64,000 nucleotides of DNA from Thysanoteuthis rhombus (GCA_963457665.1 OY735237.1:227001-291000), one strand, 5' to 3'; numbered from the stretch's first letter, positions 46,590 through 58,369 are shown. A program made the numbers and translations. The notes: generated by a model from the letters alone, not told the origin.

Positions 46590-47098
46590 ATGGCAAGCCT
46601 ATGGCAGAGCTAGCTCAACTTTCAAGTATAAGAAGATTCCATTAATCCTAAAGAGAAGGGTGTATAACCAATGCATCCTCCCAATAGTCACTTATGGAGC
46701 TGAAACATGGAACCTAACCAAGAGACAGACCATAAATTGAGAACCATGCAACGTGCACATGAAAGAATTATGCTGGGTCTCACATGAAGAGACCATAAGA
46801 CAGCACAGTACATCTGAGAAAAGACAAAAGTCAGGGACATCATAGAATCCATTATAAATCTCAAATGGTGGTGGGCTGGCCATGTTGCAAAAATGGCAGA
46901 CAACCGATGGACATCATGACTCACGAAATGGATCCCCCCCGATCACATGCACAACCGAAGCCGGCAGAATATTAGATGGAGAGACGAGCTAGACGAGTTC
47001 AGGAAGTACTGACTCCGCGACGCCCATGATAGAGAATTGTGGCGAATCCTGGGGAAGGTCTATGTCCAACGACAGACGTTAGAAGACTGATGATGATG
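46590..47098 (+). mobile_element. RTE-type LINE, 3' fragment (right arm of an inverted pair)
   Basis: Reads LGWQAYGRASSTFK near 46577-46619, then LKRRVYNQCILPIVTYGAET and WNLTKRQ, later KWWWAGHVAKMADNRWTS, then the family 3' UTR and a short TGATGATGAT end. It starts at almost the same point of the LINE as the left arm. Confidence 0.8.
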
Positions 47099-47177
47099 AT
47101 TCTTGGAGATGGTTCTAAGATTTCTTACAAGAAAGTAATTTTTTAACAAGTTTTGGTTTTAAAGGAAAAACGTCATA

Positions 47178-47265
47178 AAGCAGCAGCAGCAGCAACAGTA
47201 GTAGTAGTAGCAGCAGCAGTAATAGTAGTAGTAGTTGTAATAGCAGTAGTTGTAGAAGTAGTAAC
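47178..47265 (+). repeat. CAG/TAG trinucleotide tract
   Basis: Imperfect run of GCA, GTA and AGT triplets. The 84-codon frame over it is low-complexity Ala/Val and not supported as a gene. Confidence 0.85.
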
Positions 47266-47736
47266 ACAAACCTATTGTAAGGATCTATTTGCCCTTCCCT
47301 TTTCTTCTTTTAAAGTATCAATCAAGTTGCGTTTTTACAATATAGTGTCAAGTAATCACACGTATTCCCCGATGATATTTCGAAGTTACGACTGTCTTCT
47401 TTCTTGATGATTATAAACAAAACCAAATAAACAACTGAAATTCATTTCAGACTAGATCGATATCAATAACGCATATGAGAGACGATTTTTCGAGGGACCA
47501 TTCATTTTTTTTTCCACATGAAGTTTCGTGAGCCATTATTATTAATCTTTGACTTCTATTGATGCACACATTATTTTTTCATGGTATGGTAAGATTAGTT
47601 CAACCAACAAAGGCAAAAACCGAATGGAATTCTGTGCTGAAGAAACTTCTTTGAAAAGAAATTAACATATCTCTGAATTTTTTAGATGAGGTATTATTAT
47701 TATTTCTATACGGACCATACTCATCTTAGTTGTTTT

Positions 47737-47785
47737 TCATACAACGTTTCGGCCGTTGTACTCTACGGCCTTCATCAGGTATCAT
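47737..47785 (-). ncRNA. Hammerhead ribozyme-like motif (best helix II)
   Basis: On the - strand: ATAC, CTGATGA (47778-47772), one unpaired A, a perfect six-pair helix II GGCCGT/ACGGCC (47770-47751) with an eight-base loop, GAAAC (47750-47746), then GTTGTATG. ATAC/GTAT gives helix I. Helix III would be very short (ACGT), as in dimer-type hammerheads. Confidence 0.6.
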
Positions 47786-47887
47786 CTGGTAGGTGTGGGG
47801 AAGTAACGAACCGAGCCCTTTATCTATCCGACGGGGGTATATTGACCGCACTCCCCTCTTAGCATTAGTAGTATAGTAATATTGTCT

Positions 47888-47970
47888 CACACTAGGATTG
47901 AACCTAGAACCCTCAGATTACTTTTTGCAGTAATTTGTCTGATGCTGTAACTACTGCGCTAAGGTTGTAA
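47888..47970 (-). other. tRNA-like sequence with pol III A and B boxes
   Basis: The - strand shows A box TAGCGCAGTAGTTAC and B box GGTTCAATCC about 40 bases apart, with a T-arm stem CTAGG/CCTAG and a long imperfect anticodon-arm region. The acceptor stem does not close well, so it is a SINE head or tRNA relic rather than a working tRNA. Confidence 0.6.
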
Positions 47971-47975
47971 GTTAT

Positions 47976-48559
47976 GGAGCAGTCGATGTAAATAATCTTT
48001 TTTCCATTTGTCGTGTTGTGTACCGAAGGAAATAATTCCCACGAGCAACACCGGATATCCCTGATAGCATTAGTCGTTTTCCATAATTTCTAACGCTTTC
48101 CTGACCCTAATAGGAAATAAGTAGAAGATAAAATCGTAATAGCAGTTCCAATCATTAAATCCATAACCCTCGATAAACTTACCAGACAATTTATTTCATT
48201 TTTATCAATAATGTCTTTGATAACATGATTATGCTGTTTTCTGTGTTTGTATTTCGGCTGAACTCTATTTGTACGATAAACAATTCAGATAATATATTTT
48301 GGGGAACTATCAAGGTTTGGCTTCATCAATATTTTCTCCCCTTGAATCCAACATGCTTAAGTTGGCTAATTAGTTTTGGATTAAAGAATATATGAAGAAA
48401 GTCATTTTCCAAATTAAAATTGTCTTTAAAATAGTACACACCAACCTTCCTTTTTTAATGTCAGTGAAATAATATTTCAATTCATATTTTTTATATATTT
48501 CAAATAATCTTACAAATGGACTTCAAGGATTGTTCGTATTTTAAAAATTATTCACATCA
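47976..48559. other. No gene recognised
   Basis: AT-rich unassigned sequence. Confidence 0.4.
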
Positions 48560-48705
48560 TATTTATCATTGCAATATTTCTATCATTATTCGGACTATCC
48601 TCATCTTGGTTGATTCCATACAACGTTTCGGTCGTTGTACTCTACGGCCTTCATCAGGTATCATCTGGTAGGTGTAGAGAAGTAACGAACTGAACCCTTT
48701 ATTTA
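48560..48705 (-). mobile_element. Hammerhead-bearing repeat, copy 3
   Basis: Shares ATTCGGACTATCCTCATCTT, the hammerhead core at 48616-48662 and the GTAACGAACTGAACCC body block with copy 2. No tRNA-like head is present. Confidence 0.6.
48616..48662 (-). ncRNA. Hammerhead ribozyme-like motif
   Basis: CTGATGA (48657-48651) and GAAAC (48629-48625) are intact on the - strand. Helix II GGCCGT/ACGACC has one mismatch relative to copy 2. Helix I ATAC/GTAT is retained. Confidence 0.5.
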
Positions 48706-48829
48706 ACCGACATCCTTTCATTAAATACTGATTAATTTTGATGATAATGTGTTGTGCAAGTATATAGCTTCGATGCAAGAGAGGAAAGCATTCCTGGATC
48801 CTTCCCAAAATTTGTTCACTTCTTTCGTA

Positions 48830-48905
48830 GCTCATTGCACACACTTTTGCAATATTTCATCGAAATCTATCGAGAACTCTTTGAGATATCGTGTGAACTA
48901 TCGGA
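48830..48905 (+). repeat. Short dispersed repeat shared with 11575-11650
   Basis: AATATTTCATCGAAATCTAT then GAGAACTCTTTGAGATATCG, followed by GACAGACAAACATC. See 11575-11650. Confidence 0.5.
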
Positions 48906-49123
48906 CAGACAAACATCAGTGAATAGTTGTACCCCTAACAAGAAAATGCCAGAGGTTAATTATCAAAAGCAGGAAATATATTAAGAAAAAAAGAGTCAAA
49001 ACTAACAGAGACCCTCACAGCCCTCGTCCCCTTTCACAGATTTTCTTCCTGTTTTCGTAAACAGCAACTTACAGGTCTTTTACTAATAATTCTTATTTTA
49101 CAATTGTTTGTTTTCCATCCAAG

Positions 49124-49320
<197 letters not shown>

Positions 49321-49451
49321 GAGATGCGGGAATAAAGTTGTTCGGTCATGTTTCAGTGAGCTTATAGAGGAATATCAATTCACGTACGTCAACCTTTAGA
49401 TCTTTTACTAATAATTCTTTCCTATTTACATTTATTTGCTGTTTATCTCAG

Positions 49452-49452
<1 letters not shown>

Positions 49453-49533
<81 letters not shown>

Positions 49534-49536
49534 ATA
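49453..49536. repeat. (TA)n(GT)n microsatellite
   Basis: A TA run of about 55 bp passing into a GT run of about 26 bp. The flanking TCTTTTACTAATAATTCTT also occurs before the 49124 tract, so the two tracts lie in a short direct duplication about 325 bp apart. Confidence 0.9.
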
Positions 49537-49953
49537 ATAAAGATAAGATAAGATAAGCATCAAACAAATTCTAACAAAAGGATAAATAGTAATGATCACA
49601 AAAATTACCTACAGATTGATCGGTAAAATATCTAAAAACCATTTTAAAACCAACAAATCAATGACATAATGAAGAGAATACCGAAAAAAGATTGAATTAT
49701 TAATTACAAAATCTGACATGAGAAACGAAACCAAAAATCCAAAGTACTACGATTTTTTTTTTAAATTGAGATACTACAAATGGAAGAATCGTATTCAAGA
49801 AAAACGAAAAAAAAAAGTATAAATATAATAGGATAGGATTTTCTACCCACTGGGAAAAAATATGCACCTCCCAAAAATGTTATAAATTAGGATCTGAATA
49901 AATCAAATCATTCACACGAAGAAACCGAAAAGGTAGAAGCATAAATGTGGTTA

Positions 49954-51149
49954 TGTAGCGAATCCGTTATTTCACCAAATTTGAAACTCTGCCCAAAATG
50001 TTTTTAAGTCGAGTACTTTTATGAAAATGATCAATAACCCATTGTATATTGAATTTCAGATTACTATGAAATGTCCAATCAGATCTATTTATATTTTTGT
50101 GGATGACCTTACAGTTGAGAAAGGAATCGTGTAATGATATTGAGAGACAAGGAGATTTAGGTCTCCTCGTGGGTTGATGTAGCGCACCAGCCCTAATGAT
50201 TTGGAAAGAAGAAAGGTAGATGTACAAAGAGTATGAAGCTGGATACGCATTGAACCAAAGTAGAAAGGAACATACACAAGTATTTTGGCCAGAAAAATAA
50301 GACGCACATTTATTGCAAGGATGGAGAATGAAGATGAGGTACATGGAAGGATACATAAATACGATCGATCGTGAGGAATAATGAGAAGAGAAGAGATAGC
50401 GAAAGGTGGGAGCTTTCTTATCTTGATTGTACAGGCGTCGGAGTTGGAGATGAGTAGTGTAAACGCATGGATTTCCATATGGCTTGGATCGCTCCAAGTT
50501 AATATGTGGAATCTGGGTTTAGTGTGAAAGCCATACTGCCAAGTAAGTGAGTTGACTTGGGGGCTATTCTCTGACAGACTTTCGACAGTCAGACCATGAA
50601 CGACAGAGGACATGGAGTTTTATCCATGCGTGTTTCCTGAAATAAGGATGTTTAGAAAAGATTATCGTGAATATCGGATAGTAAAAAAGGTTTGCCATTT
50701 CATTCACGAGAGTGGGAGGTGATACGCGTTTGGAACACCTGGTGAAAACCCGGTGGTGTAGCTGCGTAGCTGTGCATATGTGTGAGGCTTGATACCGGTG
50801 AAGTGAAATGGGCAAAGTTAGTACGGAGATAGGTCATAGAGGAAGAATGGTTAAGATCGGATCGGCCAGTGGGTCGGTAAAATGATAACGATCTTAGAAA
50901 GAAGGGAAGAGAGAGAAAGACAGAGAGAGAGATAGAGACAGAGAGAGAGAGACAGACAGACAGAGAATGGCCAGCCACAAAGGCCGGGGACAGAGGCATG
51001 ACCAGGTAGGAGTCCTGGCGCCAATGAGCATTGGGTCATGTGCGTCCAGGGGTTTTATAGGGGTCGTAGGAGGAAGTGACGTTTTTGATATCTAACCAAA
51101 AGGAGAGTTTCGTATTTAATTCCTAACTAAAATGATAGGGGGTGCTACA
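49954..51149 (-). mobile_element. TGTAGC-family element, copy 5 (both ends visible)
   Basis: On the - strand starts TGTAGCACCCCCTATCA at 51149 and ends ATTCGCTACA at 49954, 1196 bp, with TG...CA ends that continue as inverted TGTAGC/GCTACA. A CCTATAAAACCCCTGG box lies near 51055. A second internal GCGCTACA occurs near 50179. Flanking bases do not show a clear target duplication. LTR-like, non-coding; possible solo LTR or non-autonomous element. Confidence 0.7.
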
Positions 51150-52707
51150 ATGTATAGTTTTCTTTGTTTGCATTTAGGCTAAGCTGTATTCACCGAATAT
51201 TCAATTCAGGTTATTTATATTTTGGTGAACATGGTTGGTTTGGTTAATTTTATCAATAATTCTCCCTACATTTCAAATCTGCTTAAGTTTTCTGATCCAT
51301 TTTCGATTTGTTATGTATTCTATTTCATGATCAAAGTTATTTTTATCTTTTTGTTCACCTCTAACAATTGTTTTCGTTCATTTATTTTCAAACGAACAAG
51401 AAATTAGAAGACAATCAAAAAATTGTAAGGGTCTTATGCTTTAGATTACAAATATCAAATGATATTCATCTATACAAATGGAGCGTTTCAAGTCTTACTT
51501 TTTCACATTTCGTCTCCGCTAAGATTATCTAAGGAAAGAAAATATTTATCTTTTCATCAAATTGACATCAAATCGACATATGAAAAATAATCGTTCATAT
51601 TGATTCAGCACACAATATTTCTTCAATTACAGTGAAATATTTCAGAATTTGTCATAAAAAAACTTTATGTATTTAAAATAATCATGTTGGTTAATATCTT
51701 CCAATTGTAAATTAAAAATCGTTCGTCAAATATTCATATTTTTGTTCAGAAGAGAATAATTGTTATACTTATTATTTATAGGAGAAATTTGTTTTGATGT
51801 ATTATACCGGAACCTAAAATGATGTCTCCAGGAAATTACTTACGTGTTGTGGTATCCACTAAAAAATAACAAAAAAATGTGTTCCTCATCATTTTTCTTC
51901 CGAATGAGATGATGTTTGATTGTATATTTGAAAGGATTGAGCAAAACTATTTCAAAGAATATTTCTATTTGAGATGATATGCGTAAAACTGCAAGCAATC
52001 ATCTTATTATTTTGTTGACGTATTGTCTTTCATTGACACGATATCTTATCATATTGGCAATAAATAGAGCGGTGTATACAGTAGGTTTTATGGAAACGTT
52101 GCACAATATCGGCCAGTATCGTACCTATCTTTGACTTTGACATGTAAGCGACATGTACTTATTTATCATTGGTAGACTCCAGACTTATGTAACTAGTTAC
52201 TGACAATCTTTATGCATTGAGGTCTCACAATAACTGATTGCAGCTCTTGTCGTATCAGAAAAATTGTGTCTGAACAAATTAACGCAAAACAAAAATAATC
52301 ATGTACAAAATGGAGACTGAATCAGTATTTTGGTTCCTAAAAATAAGACCCTGGAACTATTCTATGTCGTCCAATATTATGCCTTCAATTTTTCATATAG
52401 GAAAATGACATTATTCTTACTAAGCTTTTGATGCAAGGAAGTTACTCTTGACGGCGTTATGATTCGTTTATCAGATTGACAGTTGATTGAGTTCATCCGT
52501 TTTCACGAAGACATTACTTCTATTAGAGTTGAATACACGAGAAAACGATTGTCACGGGGATGAAAACAGCGAAAATATTGATATCAATGTTTTCAGTTCT
52601 TCATACATTCGATTGACGAAGGTTTTAACGTATTATGCACATTGCCAAAAGTATTTGTGTATGTTGGGGGGGGGGGGTTACATATGGATTAAATCAATAT
52701 CTCGTCC
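51150..52707. other. No gene recognised
   Basis: AT-rich unassigned sequence with a G-run at 52666-52677. Confidence 0.4.
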
Positions 52708-53900
52708 TGTTGTGCCCCTATTCTTTTAGTTAGGAATTAAGTACGAAACTCTTGTTTCAGCTAGATATCCAAAACGTCTCTTCCTCCAACGACCCTTATG
52801 AAGCCCCTGGACGCACATGGTCCAATGTTCATTAGCTCCAGCAACCCTTGCTGGGTGCACTTCTAGCCCCAGCCTTTGCGTCCAGCCATTCTCTCTCTTT
52901 CCTTTTCCCTGGTCTGATACTCATTGGCGCCAGGACCCCTAGCTGGTCATGCCTCTAGCCTCAGCCTTTGCGTCCGGCTACTCTTCCACTCTGTTTCCAT
53001 CTCCCTAAGATTGTTATCATTTCACCGACCCACTGGCCGATCCAATCTTGACCATTCATCCTCCATGACCTATTCCCGTACTAACTTTACCCATTTCACT
53101 TCACCGATATTGAGCCTCACACATATGCAGTCTTGCATCTACACTACCGAGATTTCACCACGTGCTCCAAATGCGAATCACCTCTCACTCTCATGAGTAA
53201 AATGGCAAAGTCTTTATATTATCCGATAGTCACGATAGTCTTTCCTAAACTTCTTTACATCAGGAAACACACATGCATAAAACTCCATGTTTTCTGTCTT
53301 TCATAGACAGTTCGTTGAGAGTTTATTAGCATCAGAGAATAGCCCCCAAGTTAACTCACTAACTTGGCAGTAAGGCTTGCACACTGAACCCGGATTCCAT
53401 GTATTATCTTGGAGCGGTCCAACCATACGGATTCCAAGCAGTTCAGACAAACTCCGCTTCGGCACCGATGCCAGTACTATTAAGACAAGAAAGCTCCCAC
53501 CTTTTGCCATCTCTTTATCTTTCTCTTCTCCTAACATCACTTCTCACGATCAATCGTATTTATGTTATCCTTACATGTACCTCAACTTCATTCTTCATTC
53601 TTCAATTAAACCTACGTCTTTTTCTCTGGCCAAAATATTTGCATGTATTCATTCCACTTTGTTTCATTAATGCGCGTCCAAGTTCATACTTAGCGTACAT
53701 TCCATTTTCTTTGTACAGCATCATTCCTTCCACATCTGCAAGGCTGCAAGCGCGCTACAGTTAAACCACGACAAGGACCATATCTCCTCGTCTCACATCA
53801 ATATCATTACGTTCTCCATTTCAACGTTTCTCAACCCTAAAAGCCATCCTAGAGTCTTTACGTCAGTCGTTGTTCAAAGAACTCGTTAAAAAGAATATAT
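52708..53900 (+). mobile_element. TGTAGC-family element, copy 6
   Basis: Starts TGTTGTGCCCCTATTC, then TTAGTTAGGAATTAAGTACG and TTAGCTAGATATCC-like sequence, a region where the promoter-like box reads CTTATGAAGCCCCTGG, paired GGTCCAATG blocks, and an internal GCGCGCTACA near 53750. The tail shares CAATATCATTACG with copy 5 reversed. The 3' end is not clear. Non-coding; frames over it are chance. Confidence 0.65.
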
Positions 53901-54299
53901 TCAATATTTATGATATTAATTACCTTTTTCTCATTTTTTGCCACCAAAACCAATCTTGCAGTTGCACCTGAAATTTCTACCATTGACTCTGACAAGGTTT
54001 CAAATCACAAACACTGGCTTTAAATGAAATAAAGACAGGGAATCGATTAGAGCACAAGAATGAAATAATACATATTCAGTTTGTTGAAGACTTGTAATGT
54101 GACAGTTTATATCTATTAGGAACGGATAGAGATACTTAAAATATTACCGAAGGATGGAAATCTGGATAGCGTTATACTTTTTAAACATACAAATAATTGC
54201 ATTGTTCTGTTTTTACAAAATATTGTTATTTAATTGAGTTGAATTGAGTATGAACGATTGTAATGAGGATGAAAACTGTAAAAATATTCCTAATGTCGT
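53901..54299. other. No gene recognised
   Basis: Unassigned AT-rich spacer between two direct TGTAGC-family copies. Confidence 0.4.
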
Positions 54300-54900
54300 G
54301 CCCCCTTTACTTTTAGTTAGAAATTAAGTACGAAACTCTTTTTTTAGCTAGATATCCAAAACGTCACTTCCTCTCACGACCCCTATAAAACCCCTGGACG
54401 AACATGCTCCAGCACCCCTAGCTGGGTACGCTTCTAGCTCCGGCCTCTGCAGCCGGCTATTCTCTTTCTTTCCTTCTCCCTGGCCCAATGCTCCTTGGCA
54501 CCAGAATTCCTAGCTAGTCATGCCTCTGGCCCCGCTTTTGCAGCCGGCCACTCTCTTTCCTTCTCTCACGTTCTACGTCTTCCATAGTCTGTTCGTCGAG
54601 AGTCTAACAGCGTCTGAGAATAGCCACCAAGTTAACTCACTACTTGGCAGTAAGATTCACACACTGAACCCGGTTTCCACCTCTCTGGGAGCAATCCAAC
54701 CATACGGAATCCACGCGTTTAGACAACTCTGCTACAACTCCGACGCCAGCACTATCAAGACAAGAGAACTCCCACCTTTACTACCTATCCTCCTATCAGT
54801 ACTTCTCACGATCGATCATATTAATGTTACCCGTACATGTACCTCATCTTTATTCTTGTATCAAACGTACGTCTCGCATTTTTATATATTTACTCACAGG
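54300..54900 (+). mobile_element. TGTAGC-family element, copy 7 (3' truncated)
   Basis: Start block TGTCGTGCCCCCTTTAC, TTAGCTAGATATCCAAAACG, then CCTATAAAACCCCTGG, and family blocks up to a CTTGTATCAAACGTACGTCT stretch, after which unrelated sequence follows. Non-coding. Confidence 0.65.
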
Positions 54901-55024
54901 GATTCTAGGTATTAGTGAGGAGAAAATAAATTTTCGCACACACCATATTGAAAAGAGAATTTCCCCTCCTAATTTTTTAAGATTGATTGTTCTCAAAACT
55001 AAAAAATTAACGACTCAGGTGACT

Positions 55025-55135
55025 GAATTTAGCATTGTTCAGTGCATGGGCGTTGGAATTTAGCATGTTTCAGAGCTCAGGCGTTGACATTCAGTGTTGG
55101 GATTTAGCATTTATCAATGCCTAGGCGTTGGAATT
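55025..55135 (+). repeat. Short tandem repeat, about three units
   Basis: Units built on GAATTTAGCAT, TTCAGTGCATGGGCGTTG recur three times with one longer middle unit. Confidence 0.65.
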
Positions 55136-55444
55136 TCAAATTGACCGGCCTACGTACACTTCTGGACAATCCTGGATACCTTTTAGTGTCACCTAGTAAT
55201 CACATATTCAATGCAATGAGTTAAACGTTACTCTAAAAAAAAAACATATACATGTACTCTTCTCAATAATAGACACGAAACTGAACTACATATACACGCA
55301 CAAAACCCCTCTCAATTTCACTAATACGCAAATGATTTCAACTTTGACATGGGGACTTTTACTTTGTCGCCAATGATGATAGCAAATTTAGGACAACAAT
55401 AAATTCGCTTCATCTTGCAAGAAAATTATCATTTTTCTCATTTA

Positions 55445-55490
55445 AGGATTGACAACGAGAGCAAACAGTCTCTCGAAACATGTAATGGAA
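55445..55490 (+). ncRNA. Decayed hammerhead-like motif
   Basis: On the + strand: ATTGACAAC, helix GAGAG/CTCTC, GAAAC, ATGTAATGG. The helix II, GAAAC and ATGTA parts match the Penelope-type motif at 40.6 kb, but the CTGATGA box is degraded. Probably an old Penelope terminal fragment. Confidence 0.4.
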
Positions 55491-55817
55491 ATAAATTCAA
55501 TCCAGTTTCCAAAATTTCGTATTTCCATATTTTCTGTTGAATTCACCATATATATAAAGATGAACAAATTTTGAATTCGAATCGTTAAGTCAGGGTTACG
55601 TCAATATGTTAATGAAGATTGCCCCTTCAGTTTTTTTCCAAAAAAATAAACAAATGATAACTTTCATAAATATCCACCGGAAGTGGAAGTACTCAAAAAC
55701 AGAAAAAACATAAATTCCAGAAAAGTTGAAGTCAAATTTCGAGGGTTTGTCTATTTGAGCTTTAGGCTTGATATACCTATAGTATGAGGGATTGAGTGGT
55801 AATGGTTGTCAATTCTG

Positions 55818-56674
55818 TGTAGCGAGAAGATGGTTATAGTTGCTGGGGACAACGGAATGTCCCACGAGTTTTGAATTTACTGTCACACACAGTGACATCA
55901 CGATGTGAATTCAAGTGGACAGAAGTGGCCATCTTGTTTAGATGTAAACATTCGATAGCCATTTCCGTTTCTTTGTTAAAAAAAACAGAATCTCTGTACA
56001 CCATGTATGAATATGGACACGGAGATTAGGTGTGGTTCATAATCGAAATAAAGACAAATACAAATGTTTAGACAAACAAATAGGACGTACATTTAATGAG
56101 TTAACAAAAAGCATTATATTCAAAGCTGAAAAGAAAAGGTATGTAAACATTATGAACATTAATATGATCGTTAATAGAATAGGCCTGATTGCTTAGTAGT
56201 TGAGAAATGATGGAGTGGGTATTTAGTGTCGATAACTAGGTCGAAGAGAAAGATTGAACCTAGCGTTCAAGTGGATAGATAAGAGCTCGGTACAAGTAGG
56301 AGCAGCCGTGAGTGAAGAGCTGATAAACTGAAGTGATTTGTATCCATAAAATTGGTATTTTGAAAACCAAGGAATCATTATGGAGACAGGTGTATCAGTT
56401 GAATGCCTTACTGTCACGATGAGGTTGATGTACTGCACATGAACTTATGATCACCAAGAGCGACTTGGGGGTCATTCTCAGACGCTGGAAAATATATGAC
56501 AAAAAGACTATTTAAATCACAGAAAACATGTGCATTTCCTGAAATGATAATTATTTCAGGAAGCGCACATTTGTTTTCTGCTTCGGAGAATTAAAAGTTT
56601 ATTATGCAATAAAAGTATTGCCATTTCATTTACTGTGACGTGGTTAGATTTGTGGCTAGATTTAAAGCTCTACA
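55818..56674 (-). mobile_element. TGTAGC-family element, divergent subfamily (copy B4)
   Basis: The - strand end reads CTCGCTACA at 55818. The other end reads near TGTAGAGCTTTAAATCTAGC at 56674, matching the start of B3. Internal blocks match copy 8 (CTTGGGGG with ATTCTCAGACGCTG near 56464-56484). A strong hairpin at 56520-56580 lies inside. Non-coding. Confidence 0.55.
56520..56580. repeat. Hairpin with about 26-bp arms inside copy B4
   Basis: CAGAAAACATGTGC then TTTCCTGAAAT is mirrored by ATTTCAGGAA then GCACATTTGTTTTCTG around a seven-base spacer, with few mismatches. Confidence 0.85.
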
Positions 56675-58369
56675 TCTAAAGCTATTACTTATTTATTTTT
56701 GTATTTGATTTAAACTATTGATTAAAAAATCGCTTTCAAAATATACAAATATAAACAAATGTTAAGTTTAGATCACAAAAGCTGAGTATCCATGATATGT
56801 TACGAAAGAGTGCCAGTCAATTGAAAGAAAAAAATAAATGAACAGATTTTACCTTTAATCAATATCCGACCGATGCAAAAGTACTTAATTTTGATGAAGA
56901 TGAATTAAAAATCAATTTCTTTTATGAAGTTTTTTTCGTACTTGTATACATACATATATCAACAAATGTTACATTCAAAACACGAAATATATAAATATAA
57001 ATGAAAGTGTATAAATATGAATAAATAAATCGGAAAAAGTCAACTTGAAAATTGCAGACAACTGTATTGCTGAAATAGTTGCCATTTAGGTGTATTGCAA
57101 TTGTCTTTCCTATTCAAATTCTATGAACAATATGGAAGTGATTTTCACCGGAAAATCGACACAGAAGAAATTCAAAAATCTGGCACAGATCAGCATATCG
57201 ATTTCAATAACCTGTTCAATACTTATTTATGAATTTTATCTTCATTTTCCTTCCATTCCAAATTTTGGAAAAGATTTTTTTTTTATATGATTCTTACCCC
57301 ACTTTTTATCATTAATATTTTGGTGATCTATTTTATTTATATTGTCTTGTTTCGTTTGATTTTTGCAAACTTAATAAATCACTCCAAATACTGATTTTGT
57401 GCACTTTGTTTAGAGATGTACTCCGGCCTGTTCGAGCTTAGGGTCTTCAGAAATTAAGAAACAGGAAAATTAGGTAAAATATTTTCTTTTCGATAATTTT
57501 TTTAGTTTCATTCGATTATCTAAAATTTAGACATTTGGTCTGAATTTTTTTCACGCAATATCTGTGAAAAAGAATAATTTTTCATCATTTATATCGATAA
57601 TTCAGACTTGTCCGATATTTCTATTTCTATTTATATCTTGCTTCGACTGGAACTCACACATGAATATTATCGCAAAGATGATTAAAAATGACAAAATGGT
57701 ATAAAAAAATGACATAAGGGGTTATTAACAGTTTTAGTATCTTAACAGTCTTGAGTAATACATACGTTCGTTTGTCATTTTTTAACATTGGATAGGTATG
57801 GTACCACCGACATGTATTATCTCCCTTTAAGACGCTAAAATAGTTCTTTGCTACAAAAGGTTTTCTTCATACTTTGTGCATTTCTCTTCTTCACACGAAT
57901 TATGTGATATATTTTCACAAGATAGGTAAATGATTTCTTCAAAGTAGTAATATCGTAGGGTGGACGGGAAATCAGGGTTTAGTTGAGTATCATAACTACT
58001 CTGTAATCTAAAACCTTCCCTAAAACCTGATTTTTTTCTTCAAAACTGGCAAATTCTCTGTGGAGAGAAAGGATTTATGGAAGGAAAACAAAAAAGAATT
58101 GCTGTGATATTTTATTAAAGAGAGGTGCGAAAGTAAACTAGAGTCTTCGCTTTTTAACCAGTAGTGAATTTCTACCGTGTTTTCCGTTATTTTCCGCTAC
58201 TTTCCGTAACTTTCCGATATTTACTACAACCCTTTTTAACGCTGATTCTTCTGATGATTTTCAGATCAGTTTCTGATGGATACAATTTTGAAACGTAAGA
58301 ACAAGTTGCCATTATATAAAAGATAGCAATAATTCTAAATCCAAAGATATCAATTCATCAAAAGACAAG
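56675..58369. other. No gene recognised
   Basis: AT-rich unassigned sequence. Near 58178-58220 the words TTTCCGTTA, TTTCCGCTA, TTTCCGTAA and TTTCCGATA form a four-unit short tandem repeat of about 11 bp. Confidence 0.45.

Larger units (their letters stand above)
47650..47975 (-). mobile_element. Hammerhead-bearing repeat, copy 2, with tRNA-like head (SINE-like)
   Basis: On the - strand: a tRNA-like head at 47970-47888 with an A box TAGCGCAGTAGTTACAGC and a B box GGTTCAATCC inside a T-arm-like CTAGG/CCTAG stem. Then come a body with GATAGATAAAGGGCTCGG, the hammerhead core, and a tail containing ATAATAATAATACCTCATC. Copies at 29.6 and 48.6 kb share the body and tail but lack the head, as 5'-truncated copies would. 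Whether head and body are one element is inferred from a single copy. Confidence 0.6.

Noticed and set aside
47153-47407. Ala/Val-rich frame on the + strand
   Set aside because: Driven by a CAG/TAG trinucleotide tract.
47888-47970. Possible functional tRNA gene
   Set aside because: A and B boxes are clear but the acceptor stem does not close and the anticodon arm is abnormal, so I treat it as a SINE head.
49967-50613. Two overlapping frames of about 175 codons on the - strand
   Set aside because: They lie wholly inside TGTAGC-family copy 5; other copies do not keep these frames open.
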